DNA of 64,000 nt from Listeria welshimeri serovar 6b str. SLCC5334 (GCF_000060285.1 NC_008555.1:620001-684000); one strand, 5' to 3'; positions 1-8,289 are shown, numbered from the stretch's first letter. Translations and numbers: made by a program. The notes: generated by a model from the letters alone, not told the origin.

Positions 1-431
1 GTTAAATTAGTTAGTTTTTGGAAATTATTAAAATTGGGAAGGGCCTCAGGTGTGACGTTATCCCCAGATAAATTTATATAAATTAAATTAGTTAATGTTT
101 CAAGTGATGTATAATCGGTGACGCCAGTGTTGGATAATAATACACTTTCTAAGTTGTGTGCATACTCAATACCAGTTAAATCAACTAATTTACTATCACT
201 GATATTAATATTTTTAATCGTATCCATTTGAGCTTCTGTAATGTCATGGGAGCTAGGTTGACCTAAAATAGTATTTAAATAACCTTTGAAAACAGTATCT
301 GGAATATTGACAATATCTTGAGTAGATTGCAACTGACTGCTTTCTTGAGCAGAAACATTCATTGCAAATTGCGGGCTAAAAGGAGCTAATAAAAGAGCGC
401 ACATGCTAATTTTTATTCCAATTTTCTTCAT
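1..431 (-). CDS. Internalin-family LRR surface protein, N-terminal part (cut by window edge)
   Basis: The reading frame runs off the left edge, so only the first 143 codons are visible. It opens with a Sec signal peptide (MKKIGIKISMCALLLAPFSP, then a likely Ala-Gln cleavage region), followed by the cap segment usual for internalins and the first leucine-rich repeats (LVDLTGIEYAHNLESVLLSN, then repeats of about 22 residues). The start at 431 has a strong AAGGAGG site 7 bases upstream. Internalins are exported and mostly anchored by LPXTG to the cell wall; the anchor lies outside the window and cannot be checked. I infer a surface adhesin or interaction protein, with unknown partner. Confidence is high for the family, none for the specific paralogue. 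Confidence 0.85.
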   Translation of the reverse strand, partial: MKKIGIKISMCALLLAPFSPQFAMNVSAQESSQLQSTQDIVNIPDTVFKGYLNTILGQPSSHDITEAQMDTIKNINISDSKLVDLTGIEYAHNLESVLLSNTGVTDYTSLETLTNLIYINLSGDNVTPEALPNFNNFQKLTNL

Positions 432-551
432 TTAACATCCTCCTTGAAATATTACATATCTTATAATTCAATATTAGCATTTACTATATTTTCAAAAGTC
501 CTCTTTTCCCCCACCAAGTAGTCTAAAATGTGTCAAATATGTTAAAAATGC

Positions 552-596
552 AAAAAAAAATAGCGATTAATGAGTAAACCAACTCATTAATCGCTT
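552..596 (-). terminator. Rho-independent terminator after the azoreductase gene
   Basis: Perfect 14-bp stem (AGCGATTAATGAGT at 562-575 with its complement at 582-595), 6-base loop, and a run of A at 552-560 that reads as U on the minus strand. It sits directly after the minus-strand azoreductase stop. Confidence 0.9.
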
Positions 597-601
597 TTAA
601 A

Positions 602-1228
602 TTAAAATATTTTAGCTAATTCTACGGCTTCTTTTGCGCCTGCAGAGATAATATCTTTTGCTTGATCTGGTTTTGCATTGTGGCCTTCGACGATAACCAT
701 TTCTGGCTCAGAGATACCGAAGTGAGCTAGTACATTTTTGACATAACTTAAAGACATTTCAAAGCCTTGCATTGGACCATCTGAGTAAATACCGCCACGA
801 GCATTTAGAAGTGCGATTTTTTTGTCAGATACTAATCCAACTGGACCGTTTGGCGTATATTTGAATGTTTTTCCAGCTTGGTTTAAATAGAATAAATAAG
901 TTAAGAATTGAGCTGGAATACTAAAGTTCCAAAGTGGGAAAGCCATTACGATTTTATCTGCTGCTAAAAATTGATCTAAGTAACTATTGGCAATATCAGC
1001 TAAACGTTTTTCTTCACTACTTACTTCTTCGCCAGCCGCTTGTTTATGTAAGCCGCTCATCATTGTTACATCATAATAAGGTAAATCTGCCTCGAATAAA
1101 TCTAGTTCTGTTACATTATCATCTGGATGAGATTTTTTGTATTCAGTTAGGAAGATTTCATATAGTGCCACGCTGACTGAGCGTTCGGCAGGTAAACCAT
1201 TTGCTTTGATGAAAAGTACATTTGTCAT
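602..1228 (-). CDS. azoR: FMN-dependent NADH-azoreductase / quinone reductase
   Basis: 208-residue flavodoxin-fold protein of the AzoR/AcpD family. The N-terminus (MTNVLFIKANGLPAERSVSV) gives the first strand and flavin phosphate loop, and KIVMAFPLWNFSIPAQF (about residues 92-108) is the family FMN-binding signature. The family reduces quinones and azo compounds in the cytosol by two-electron transfer, protecting against quinone and thiol stress. The start at 1228 is preceded by a GGAGG site. It is divergent from the MarR-quinone oxidoreductase pair, whose regulator binds between them, so co-regulation by quinone stress is plausible but inferred. It has its own terminator. Confidence 0.9.
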   Translation of the reverse strand: MTNVLFIKANGLPAERSVSVALYEIFLTEYKKSHPDDNVTELDLFEADLPYYDVTMMSGLHKQAAGEEVSSEEKRLADIANSYLDQFLAADKIVMAFPLWNFSIPAQFLTYLFYLNQAGKTFKYTPNGPVGLVSDKKIALLNARGGIYSDGPMQGFEMSLSYVKNVLAHFGISEPEMVIVEGHNAKPDQAKDIISAGAKEAVELAKIF

Positions 1229-1340
1229 TACATTTTGCCTCCATTTTTTTCGAATTATCTATTAAGTGTAGCTTATTTTGATTGTTAGCGGCAAGTATAT
1301 TGCTTACAAAAAATTAGCCGCTAATATTTGAGCAGATGTT

Positions 1341-1368
1341 TTGTGCTTTAGAAAAGAAAGCGTATAAT
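1341..1368 (+). promoter_or_regulatory. SigA-type promoter of the MarR operon
   Basis: TTGTGC (1341-1346), 16-base spacer, TATAAT (1363-1368). The perfect -10 box touches the left arm of the inverted repeat at 1368-1397. Confidence 0.7.
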
Positions 1369-1397
1369 AGTTGATATATCATTTGACGTATCAACTA
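1368..1397. promoter_or_regulatory. Inverted repeat, likely MarR autoregulatory operator
   Basis: TAGTTGATA (1368-1376) and TATCAACTA (1389-1397) are perfect 9-bp complementary arms around a 12-base centre. The site starts at the -10 box and covers the expected transcription start, the usual position for repression by a MarR dimer. Which protein binds is inferred from position only. Confidence 0.7.
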
Positions 1398-1846
1398 TGG
1401 AGGTGAAAACGCTGAAACCATGTACAGAACGGTCAGAATTACTTTACCGGATGCATTTGTTATCGAAGGAAATTAGTCATGTTTTTGAACAACAAACCAA
1501 TATGAGTTTTACGAAAGTAGAGATTTTATTTCATATTAAGCAAACACCTGGTCAAAGCCAAAATCGGTTAAAAGAGAAACTTTATATTGATTCGGCAAGT
1601 ATTACCCGTCATTTGAAGCGAATGGAAGATCAAGGGCTTATTATTCGTAAAAAGCAAGACGATAATAAACGCTATACGTACTTATTTTTAACAACAGCTG
1701 GCGAGGCGGAATTAGCTTCTTTACTTCTAGAAAAAGAAACATTCCAGACAGAAGCTTTAGAGGCATTTTCAGAGGATGAAGTTCGTGCGTTACTAAAATC
1801 AGTCACAAAAATGATGAATAATGTAGAGAAAATGGAGGAGAAGTGA
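1397..1846 (+). CDS. MarR-family transcriptional regulator
   Basis: About 149 residues with the winged-helix MarR architecture: helices 1-2, the DNA-recognition segment (IDSASITRHLKRMEDQGLII, about residues 62-81), then the wing (RKKQDDNKRYTYLFLT). MarR proteins are dimeric repressors released by phenolics or oxidants. The start is uncertain. ATG 1397 lies inside the operator and has no Shine-Dalgarno site before it, while GGAGGTG at 1399-1405 would suit a start near 1412, which is CTG. The gene is coupled to the downstream oxidoreductase, whose ribosome site lies inside its last codons. It probably represses itself and that enzyme, and perhaps the divergent azoreductase. Confidence 0.88.
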   Translation: MEVKTLKPCTERSELLYRMHLLSKEISHVFEQQTNMSFTKVEILFHIKQTPGQSQNRLKEKLYIDSASITRHLKRMEDQGLIIRKKQDDNKRYTYLFLTTAGEAELASLLLEKETFQTEALEAFSEDEVRALLKSVTKMMNNVEKMEEK

Positions 1847-1848
1847 AA

Positions 1849-2790
1849 ATGAAAGCAGTTGTAATTGAAAATTATGGTGGAAAAGAAGAATTAAAAGAAA
1901 AAGAAGTTGCAATGCCAAAAGCTGGTAAAAACCAAGTAATTGTAAAAGAGGCAGCAACATCAATTAATCCGATTGATTGGAAACTTCGTGAAGGATACCT
2001 AAAACAAATGATGGACTGGGAATTCCCAATTATTTTAGGTTGGGATGTAGCGGGCGTTATTTCAGAAGTTGGAGAAGGCGTAACAGATTGGAAAGTTGGG
2101 GATGAAGTATTTGCACGTCCTGAAACGACTCGTTTTGGTACGTATGCAGAATATACAGCAGTAGATGACCACTTGCTTGCACCACTTCCAGAAGGCATTA
2201 GTTTTGATGAAGCAGCATCTATTCCTCTTGCAGGACTAACTGCATGGCAAGCACTATTTGATCATGCAAATCTACAAAAAGGTGAAAAAGTCTTAATTCA
2301 TGCTGGTGCTGGCGGTGTAGGAACACTGGCGATTCAACTTGCCAAACATGCTGGAGCAGAGGTAATCACAACAGCTAGCGCGAAGAATCATGAATTACTC
2401 AAATCGCTTGGTGCAGATCAAGTTATTGATTATAAAGAAGTTAATTTTAAAGATGTACTTTCTGATATTGATGTTGTTTTTGATACAATGGGCGGCGAAA
2501 TCGAAACTGATAGCTATGATGTATTAAAAGCTGGAACTGGTCGTTTAGTTAGTATCGTTGGGATTTCAAATGAAGATCGTGCAAAAGAGAAAAACGTTAC
2601 AGCGACAGGAATATGGCTTCAACCAAACGGCGAGCAGCTGAAAGAACTAGGGAAATTACTTGCTGATAAAACAGTTAAACCAATTGTTGGCGCAACTTTC
2701 CCGTTCTCTGAAAAAGGTGTTTTCGATGCACATGCGTTAAGTGAAACGCACCATGCGGTTGGAAAAATAGTCATTTCATTCAATAAATAA
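1849..2790 (+). CDS. NADP-dependent quinone oxidoreductase-like MDR enzyme
   Basis: 313-residue medium-chain dehydrogenase/reductase of the zinc-free quinone oxidoreductase type. It has an N-terminal GroES-like domain (about 1-125) and a Rossmann domain with the cofactor loop HAGAGGVGTLAIQLAKHAGA (about 151-170). The family reduces quinones or enones using NADPH in the cytosol. The start is ATG 1849, with GGAGGAG at 1834-1840; the frame also opens at a GTG 6 bases earlier, but the ribosome site favours the ATG. It forms an operon with the MarR gene and ends at a strong terminator. The substrate is not predictable from sequence. Confidence 0.9.
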   Translation: MKAVVIENYGGKEELKEKEVAMPKAGKNQVIVKEAATSINPIDWKLREGYLKQMMDWEFPIILGWDVAGVISEVGEGVTDWKVGDEVFARPETTRFGTYAEYTAVDDHLLAPLPEGISFDEAASIPLAGLTAWQALFDHANLQKGEKVLIHAGAGGVGTLAIQLAKHAGAEVITTASAKNHELLKSLGADQVIDYKEVNFKDVLSDIDVVFDTMGGEIETDSYDVLKAGTGRLVSIVGISNEDRAKEKNVTATGIWLQPNGEQLKELGKLLADKTVKPIVGATFPFSEKGVFDAHALSETHHAVGKIVISFNK

Positions 2791-2799
2791 GTTTTTCGG

Positions 2800-2829
2800 A
2801 AAGCTAGATGCTATCATCTAGCTTTTTTT
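2800..2829 (+). terminator. Rho-independent terminator
   Basis: AAAGCTAGATG, 4-base loop, CATCTAGCTTT followed by a T run. It closes the MarR-oxidoreductase operon. Confidence 0.92.
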
Positions 2830-2834
2830 GTTGT

Positions 2835-2863
2835 TTGCTGGAATAGATTGGATAGGCTATAAT
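2835..2863 (+). promoter_or_regulatory. SigA-type promoter of the GNAT gene
   Basis: TTGCTG (2835-2840), 17-base spacer, TATAAT (2858-2863), 23 bases before the start at 2886. Confidence 0.75.
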
Positions 2864-2885
2864 AGCAAAAAAAGGTGGTGTCTGA

Positions 2886-3419
2886 ATGGAAACAAAAGAA
2901 TTGAAAAATGGACAAATAATGACAATTAGAGAAGCTATGAAAGAGGATGCAAGTGATATTATTTCTTATTTGAATGAAGTGGCTGGTGAGACAGATTATT
3001 TATCTTTTGGTCAAGGTGAGTTTGCATTTAGCGCAGCGGAAGAAGAAAAATATATAGAAGAAGGAGCAGAAAATTCAGGTTCTGTGATGTTACTATGTTT
3101 TATAGACGGGGAGTTAGCGAGTGTTTCGCAGCTTATAGGTCATACAAAAAAGCGTGAGTTACATACTTCAGAATTAGCTATTTCAATACGGGAGAAATTT
3201 TGGGGTCTTGGTATTGGATCCATTAATATGGAAGCATTAATACAATATGCTAAAAATAGTGAGCGTTTAAAGCTTATTTATTTAGAGGCAATTTCAGAAA
3301 ATAAACGAGCAATTAATTTATACAAAAAGTTTGGGTTTATCGAAGCTGGTGAGATTCCAGCATTAATGCAAGTGGATGGTCGATATTTTGATGTAACAAT
3401 GATGTATTTGGTTATTTAG
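2886..3419 (+). CDS. GNAT-family N-acetyltransferase
   Basis: 177 residues with the GNAT fold. The acetyl-CoA pyrophosphate-binding motif is FWGLGIGSINMEALIQYA (about residues 107-124), and the C-terminal NKRAINLYKKFGFIEAGE is the usual motif B region. Such enzymes acetylate amines of small molecules or proteins; the substrate is unknown. The start has an AAGGTGG site, and a clear promoter lies upstream. Its 3' end overlaps the convergent small HTH gene by 4 bases. Confidence 0.88.
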   Translation: METKELKNGQIMTIREAMKEDASDIISYLNEVAGETDYLSFGQGEFAFSAAEEEKYIEEGAENSGSVMLLCFIDGELASVSQLIGHTKKRELHTSELAISIREKFWGLGIGSINMEALIQYAKNSERLKLIYLEAISENKRAINLYKKFGFIEAGEIPALMQVDGRYFDVTMMYLVI

Positions 3420-3658
3420 TCTTCAATTAGAAAGACGAGATCATTAGATACCTCTATATCACTAAGCTGTTTAGCGATAATATCAGTTCCAGTATTAAAG
3501 AATAAAGCCATTTGACTAAGGACACGTAGGCTAATATCAGAAGTACGAACATCTTTGTCGATAAGTTTCTGTAAAGAGCCTTCTTTTAAGCGAGTATTTG
3601 ATTCGATATCAGTGGCAGAAATGTTTTTATTTGCTAACAATTGTTCAATCGGATGCAT
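3416..3658 (-). CDS. Small XRE-like helix-turn-helix protein
   Basis: 80 residues. MHPIEQLLANKNISATDIESNTRLKEGSLQKLIDKD has the length and spacing of an XRE/Cro helix-turn-helix (helices 2-3 about residues 13-33), followed by a short helical tail. An AGAGGTG ribosome site precedes the start. It overlaps the convergent GNAT gene at the stop codons. It could be a DNA-binding antitoxin-like or regulatory protein, but no toxin partner is beside it. Function unknown. Confidence 0.65.
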   Translation of the reverse strand: MHPIEQLLANKNISATDIESNTRLKEGSLQKLIDKDVRTSDISLRVLSQMALFFNTGTDIIAKQLSDIEVSNDLVFLIED

Positions 3659-3764
3659 AAATTCACCTCTTTCAAATAGTTAACTTTATGAATTAATTAT
3701 ACCTGAATTTACTTCTTTGTTAAACAATAAAGCCTTGAAAAACGAACAAAAAAGGGAGAAGTAA

Positions 3765-5516
3765 ATGAGTGATTTAAAAGAAAGTTTAAAAGTTATGTAT
3801 CAATTTAAGACAGATTATCTTAAAGTAACCTTATTGTTAACAATTTTGCAGGCATTTGTGATTGGGCCGTTTATTTATTATTTCTTTTTCTTTATTCTCC
3901 GGGTTATCGGAGTGCCAGGTATTACAGATGCCAATCTAGGCGAGATTATTTCGAGTCCTGTTGCCGTTATTATGCTGCTTATTTTAGCTTTACTCATTCT
4001 AATGTTTGTTTATTATGAACTGGGTTTCTTTATAATGATGGCGATTTATCAATTGCGAGGAGAAAGCTATACCGTTTTCAAAATCATTCAGAGGCTCAAT
4101 GTAAAAGCAAAATATTTTCTTAGTTATCAAGCGGTTTATTTTTTGTTATATTTCTTTTTGCTTTTACCGATTGCTGGATTATCTTTACCAATTACGATAA
4201 CAGAAAATCTCTATTTGCCTCATTTTATTACAGATGAATTAATGAAAACGTCGACAGGGACGTGGCTTTATGTTATTGCAATGGCGATTATTTTCTATAT
4301 TAGTGCTAGACTTGTGTTCGCTCTGCCGTATTTCATTGAAGATAAGTCAATAAAAATAAACGGAGCTATCCGGAAAAGTTGGAATTACCCGAAAAAACGC
4401 TTGTTTTTCATGTTGCTAAAATGGATTTTACTTATTGTGGTGATGGGCTTTTTAGTATCTATTATCGCGACGATTATAATGCTGCCTCTTCTCTTGATAG
4501 AAAAAATAAATCCGGGAATTGCGGTGGTTATAGCTGGCATTACTTTAACTATATTACAAGTGATAGGTTTCTTTGTTGCTGGGGTTTTCCAAGGGATTAT
4601 TGCGCAATTATTAGTGAGAAATGCCTTTACTATAGAGGCACAAACGACTTCTGTTTCACGCAGTCAGTTCCCTCATAAAAAACGATTTATTGTTGGCGGA
4701 ATAATCATTTTCATTATTTTTAGCAGTTTTAATGTTTATGCAGTTAATGCAACTTTGTATGAACCAAACACGAAAATAATTGCTCATCGTGGTGATACAG
4801 TGAATGCTGTTGAGAATACGGTAGAAGCTATTGAGTCTGCTGCAAAAGCTGGGGCCGATTACAGCGAAATTGATATTCAAGAAACCAAAGATCATCAATT
4901 TGTTGTTTTCCATGACATGACACTGAGAAGACTTGCTGGAAGTTCTAAGCGAGTAGCAGATATGACATTACAAGAGTTACAGCAAACTAAGATAACTAGT
5001 GGTGCCTACTCATCTCATATAGCTTCTTTCGATGAAATTATCAATGCTGCAAAAAAGAATAAGATAGATTTACTAGTTGAGGTGAAACTGCACGGAGGGG
5101 AATCAAGCGATATGGTAGAACAATTTATTACATTATTAAAGAAAGAAAAAGTAGCGGATAAGTATCTAGTCCAATCATTGAATCAGCCTGTTATCGAGAA
5201 AATAGAACATGCCGACCCTTCGCTTGAAACTGGCATTATTTTAGCGCTCAATATCGGGAACTTACCAAAAACATCTGCTGATTTTATTGTTTTAGAAGAT
5301 TTTTCTATTAATAAACGAATACTTACACAAGCCAAGCAAAATAACAAAAAGGTGTTCGTTTGGACAGTAAATAAAGAAAAATTAATGCAAATGTATTTAC
5401 GGAAAAATATAGATGGAATCATCACCAATTATCCTAAAAAAGCGATAGAACTTAGGGATTCATTTAATAAAAATGATTCTTTGCGTAGTCGTATTGAGAA
5501 TAGATTAGGTTTTTAA
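3765..5516 (+). CDS. Membrane-fused glycerophosphodiester phosphodiesterase
   Basis: 583 residues. The first ~330 form a polytopic membrane region with about eight helices. The remainder is a GDPD TIM barrel starting at IIAHRGDTVNAVENTVEA (about 338-355). Catalytic residues are visible: His and Arg of HRGD, Glu and Asp of EIDIQETKD, and His of VVFHD. The family cleaves glycerophosphodiesters to glycerol-3-phosphate and alcohol. Here the catalytic domain should sit at the membrane, possibly outside, acting on lipid head groups or teichoic-acid fragments (inferred). AAGGGAGAAG precedes the start. It is a single gene ending in a bidirectional terminator shared with the convergent lipoprotein gene. 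Confidence 0.9.
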   Translation: MSDLKESLKVMYQFKTDYLKVTLLLTILQAFVIGPFIYYFFFFILRVIGVPGITDANLGEIISSPVAVIMLLILALLILMFVYYELGFFIMMAIYQLRGESYTVFKIIQRLNVKAKYFLSYQAVYFLLYFFLLLPIAGLSLPITITENLYLPHFITDELMKTSTGTWLYVIAMAIIFYISARLVFALPYFIEDKSIKINGAIRKSWNYPKKRLFFMLLKWILLIVVMGFLVSIIATIIMLPLLLIEKINPGIAVVIAGITLTILQVIGFFVAGVFQGIIAQLLVRNAFTIEAQTTSVSRSQFPHKKRFIVGGIIIFIIFSSFNVYAVNATLYEPNTKIIAHRGDTVNAVENTVEAIESAAKAGADYSEIDIQETKDHQFVVFHDMTLRRLAGSSKRVADMTLQELQQTKITSGAYSSHIASFDEIINAAKKNKIDLLVEVKLHGGESSDMVEQFITLLKKEKVADKYLVQSLNQPVIEKIEHADPSLETGIILALNIGNLPKTSADFIVLEDFSINKRILTQAKQNNKKVFVWTVNKEKLMQMYLRKNIDGIITNYPKKAIELRDSFNKNDSLRSRIENRLGF

Positions 5517-5520
5517 ATAG

Positions 5521-5557
5521 AAAAATCCGCAAACAATGACTGTTTGCGGAAGTTTTT
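5521..5557. terminator. Bidirectional terminator
   Basis: TCCGCAAACA (5526-5535), 5-base loop, TGTTTGCGGA (5541-5550), with A-rich left and T-rich right flanks. It serves the converging phosphodiesterase and lipoprotein genes. Confidence 0.9.
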
Positions 5558-6051
5558 TATTTTAATTCAAATGATTTTTTAACAGAATTTTTGCTGAAAC
5601 TGATTAATTCTTTTGCCTCTACGTCTACTTTATTTTGTGCGTCTTGTAATGTATAAGTACTTGTTACTTCTAAGGATCCTCCGGGTTGTACATCTTTATC
5701 AGAGCCACCTAAGCTACCATCTGCTGCAACCGCAGTATCTAATTGAGTGCTATTTTGGAATGCTTGTTGATCTATAGCTACCATGAAAGAAATATTTTCT
5801 TTACTATTGTTCGTGAATTTTGTTTTGATGGCAATCGCATCTCTTCCTGATAAATCTTTTACTATTTCGGAGCTAAGTATTTCTACTTTATAATCTCCAA
5901 GTTTATTGGGATCGGTTTTCTTTTTTGTTTCTGCTTTGGCTGTTTCTGTTTTCTCTGTACTTGCTTTATCGTCTGTCCCGCCACATGCAGTTAGTGCTAG
6001 GGCGAAAGTAATGATCCCCATTAATAATAAAACGCTTTTCAATTTTTTCAT
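5557..6051 (-). CDS. Lipoprotein with DUF5067-like domain
   Basis: 164 residues. The lipoprotein signal ends in a lipobox (LALTACGG, Cys at about 23), followed by a charged Thr/Glu/Lys linker (DDKASTEKTETAKAETKKKT) and a beta-rich domain that I match to DUF5067 (GDYKVEILSSEIVKDLSGRD). It would be anchored on the outer face of the membrane. GAAGGAG lies before the start. It is next to and codirectional with the membrane Ser/Thr kinase, with a terminator hairpin between them. Genes of this family often sit near such kinases in Firmicutes, so a sensing or substrate role is possible but inferred. Confidence 0.8.
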   Translation of the reverse strand: MKKLKSVLLLMGIITFALALTACGGTDDKASTEKTETAKAETKKKTDPNKLGDYKVEILSSEIVKDLSGRDAIAIKTKFTNNSKENISFMVAIDQQAFQNSTQLDTAVAADGSLGGSDKDVQPGGSLEVTSTYTLQDAQNKVDVEAKELISFSKNSVKKSFELK

Positions 6052-6103
6052 TTTCTTCTCTCCTTCATCTTTTATCTGTTTCTATTAGACCATGTGGAGA
6101 TAA

Positions 6104-6132
6104 CAAAAGTCCTATGCAACGGGCATAGGACT
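6104..6132 (-). terminator. Terminator after the kinase gene
   Basis: AGTCCTATGC (6108-6117) and GCATAGGACT (6123-6132) form a perfect 10-bp stem with a 5-base loop. On the minus strand it is followed by TTTT. The stem overlaps the last bases of the kinase stop. Confidence 0.8.
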
Positions 6133-7273
6133 AAGAAAAAATTTCATTATAAACACCATAAATAGTTACACAAACAATAATATAAATGACTATACCCGCT
6201 TTTCTTGTACCAGGAGAGGAGGATTTAAGTAGCGGTAATTTGGACCAAATACCACAGAGATTAGTAAAGATAACGAAAGCAGGAACAATAAGAAAAAAGT
6301 TACTGAAAAAGTTAACTGTATGAGACATTTTAACGCCCTCTGTTGGTGGGCTAAATAAACCAACTATCAAGAATATGTAACCAAGTACAGCGACAATCAT
6401 TTTCCACGGTTGCCCAGTTCTAAAGCCAGGAATATGTTTATACCATGGAATAAAATCATTCTCGTAATCTGTCGCTATATTTTCCCAATCAAATTCAGTT
6501 GGAAAATCATCTAACGCAGTGAAATCGGACAATTCAGAGACGTAGCTTGGACCAAGTGAGTCATTTTTGACTGCTGTCCGGAATTCTTGAATGGTTTGGT
6601 AACGCTGCTCAGGATCAAATGCGGCAGCTTGCATGGCAATTTTTTCAAGAGAAGTGGCGTTTTCTTTATCAGGTAGATTGTTTTTCCCGCGTAATAGCTC
6701 TAACATTAATACGCCGATACTATAAATATCTGAACGTGCATCGGTTTGAGAATAACCATATTGTTCGGGGGCTGCATAACCAATCGTTCCAAGATTTACA
6801 GTATCTTGATTTTTACCAACTTCAAAAACACGGGAAGCATCAAAATCAATTAATTTTAAAACCCCATCACTTGAAATCATGATATTAGATGGTTTTATAT
6901 CGCGGTGGATAATAGCATTTGCGTGAAGTTCTGTGAGCGCATCTGAGAGCATTAACATTAGTCGAGTTACTTCATCAGCATCAAAAGTTGCATTTGTATT
7001 CATTAAGTCAGCTAAATTTTTTCCGTTTATGTATTCTTCATAGACAATCAACTCGTTACCATTTGGAATCATTACTTCTATTTTTGGTAAATAGTTGCTA
7101 GATAATTTTTTGAGTTGTTCTAACACATGAGCAAAGCCAATAGGGATTATTTTGCGAACAAATAATTCTCCTGTTGAGGTGTTTCGCGTTAGTACAGCAG
7201 GGTTTTCTTTATTATTTAGATTATCTAATTCTTTGTATTGTTCTTCTATAAAAGCGAGTGTCATTTCTCCCAT
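6131..7273 (-). CDS. Membrane-anchored Hanks-type serine/threonine protein kinase
   Basis: 380 residues. The catalytic domain occupies about 20-235: HRDIKPSNIM (about 123-132, catalytic loop), DFDASR (about 142) where most kinases have DFG, APEQYGYSQTDARSDIYSIG (about 168-187), and a candidate lysine in ELFVRKIIPI. No glycine-rich loop is recognisable. About 285-380 carries two to three membrane helices and no PASTA repeats, so it is not the housekeeping PrkC/PknB kinase. It would face the cytosol. ATG 7273 is preceded by AAGGGA; an in-frame ATG at 7264 is possible. It is divergent from the gene at 7380, which may be its partner. Family certain, activity likely, substrates unknown. Confidence 0.88.
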   Translation of the reverse strand: MGEMTLAFIEEQYKELDNLNNKENPAVLTRNTSTGELFVRKIIPIGFAHVLEQLKKLSSNYLPKIEVMIPNGNELIVYEEYINGKNLADLMNTNATFDADEVTRLMLMLSDALTELHANAIIHRDIKPSNIMISSDGVLKLIDFDASRVFEVGKNQDTVNLGTIGYAAPEQYGYSQTDARSDIYSIGVLMLELLRGKNNLPDKENATSLEKIAMQAAAFDPEQRYQTIQEFRTAVKNDSLGPSYVSELSDFTALDDFPTEFDWENIATDYENDFIPWYKHIPGFRTGQPWKMIVAVLGYIFLIVGLFSPPTEGVKMSHTVNFFSNFFLIVPAFVIFTNLCGIWSKLPLLKSSSPGTRKAGIVIYIIVCVTIYGVYNEIFS

Positions 7274-7379
7274 TTATCTAAAATCCCTTCTACACTTTAT
7301 AGTGAAATTATAGCATGAAGCATAGTAGTCGGGTAGATATTTCGTGATATAATAAAAAAAACAGTCGGGGGTGCGCCTT

Positions 7380-7835
7380 ATGGATGGGGAAAAAGAGACA
7401 AGTAAATTACTTCATGAATTAAAAAAAGCAACAAATTTACGCCAAGTTTTAGATGAAAACGAGGCAGAATTTAAATCAAGTGAAATGGTGACATACTTAA
7501 AAGAATTATTAGTGGAGAAAAAATTAACAAAAGCGAGTGTCATTCGTGCGGCAAGACTCCATGAAACATATGGTTATCAGATCTTTAGTGGAGTTAGAAG
7601 GCCATCACGCGACCGGACAATCGCTCTTTCTTTTGGTTTTAAATTATCCGGGCATGAAGCGAGCAGATTATTAAAATATACGGAATATCCACCTTTATAC
7701 GCCAAAAATCGCCGAGATGCCATTATCATTTTTGCGCTAGATCACGGGTATACTTTGGATCAAACGAACGATTCTTTGTATGATTTGGAAGAAGCATTAA
7801 TCGAAACATTTAAAGAAGAAAAACCACTTGTTTAG
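7380..7835 (+). CDS. Conserved protein divergent from the kinase, XRE-like core
   Basis: 151 residues, no membrane segment. The middle (KASVIRAARLHETYGYQIFS, then RRPSRDRTIALSFGFKLSGH) has the helix spacing of an XRE-type fold. A conserved-looking stretch follows (LLKYTEYPPLYAKNRRDAII). I have seen such proteins associated with bacterial Ser/Thr kinase loci, but the molecular role is not established. I start it at ATG 7380, with GGGGGTG at 7366-7372; an in-frame GTG at 7371 lies inside that site. The short space to the divergent kinase carries a TATAAT at 7348-7353. Possible kinase substrate or DNA-binding partner (inference). Confidence 0.7.
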   Translation: MDGEKETSKLLHELKKATNLRQVLDENEAEFKSSEMVTYLKELLVEKKLTKASVIRAARLHETYGYQIFSGVRRPSRDRTIALSFGFKLSGHEASRLLKYTEYPPLYAKNRRDAIIIFALDHGYTLDQTNDSLYDLEEALIETFKEEKPLV

Positions 7836-7891
7836 ATTCGTTGCAAAATCAGGTATAATGTTAGAAAGACTTACTTGATTGGAGATTAGTT

Positions 7892-8284
7892 ATGTTGAAT
7901 GAACAAGCGATTTTACAAGTTGTAACGAGTGAAGAAAATGCTGGTGATTTCCCAAAAGTTATCCAAGGATTTAAAGAATTAGGTGTTACAAAATACCAAT
8001 TTTTAGTCCAAAGAGGTGTTTATGTGTTTTGGGATGAAGAAGAAAATATGGTGGAAGCTACATTAAATGGTGTTCCTATGCCAGTTTCAACAGAAATTTC
8101 AGCAGAAAAATTACGAGTTGCGATTAAAGAAGCACAAGCGGGACGAATAGATTTTGAGCAGTTTGTTACATTAGCAGGTTTGGCGGGAATTGGACTGTGG
8201 GAAGCCGATTTAGCTGCAATGAAAGTAACTTATATAGATAATGCTGGTAATGATTTGGTGATTGAGCCAATTCCAAGCATTTAA
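7892..8284 (+). CDS. DUF1398 family protein
   Basis: 130 residues, soluble. I recognise the DUF1398 pattern: KVIQGFKELGVTKYQFLVQR, a short strand YVFWDEEENMVEATLNGVP, then FVTLAGLAGIGLWEADLAAM and KVTYIDNAGNDLVIEPI at the end. Length fits the family, which is sometimes labelled phage envelope-like without biochemical support. Function unknown. TTGGAGA precedes the start, and it is closed by its own terminator. Confidence 0.8.
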   Translation: MLNEQAILQVVTSEENAGDFPKVIQGFKELGVTKYQFLVQRGVYVFWDEEENMVEATLNGVPMPVSTEISAEKLRVAIKEAQAGRIDFEQFVTLAGLAGIGLWEADLAAMKVTYIDNAGNDLVIEPIPSI

Positions 8285-8289
8285 ATTCA

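Noticed and set aside
441-550. SigB promoter for the internalin gene
   Set aside because: A GGGGAAA stretch is present on the minus strand but no GTTT lies at the right distance.
934-1176. Plus-strand frame across the azoreductase gene
   Set aside because: Antisense shadow of a clear family member; no initiation signal.
4379-4678. Open frame inside the phosphodiesterase gene
   Set aside because: Same-strand shadow with no ribosome site and no protein-like composition; the overlapping gene is continuous and well supported.
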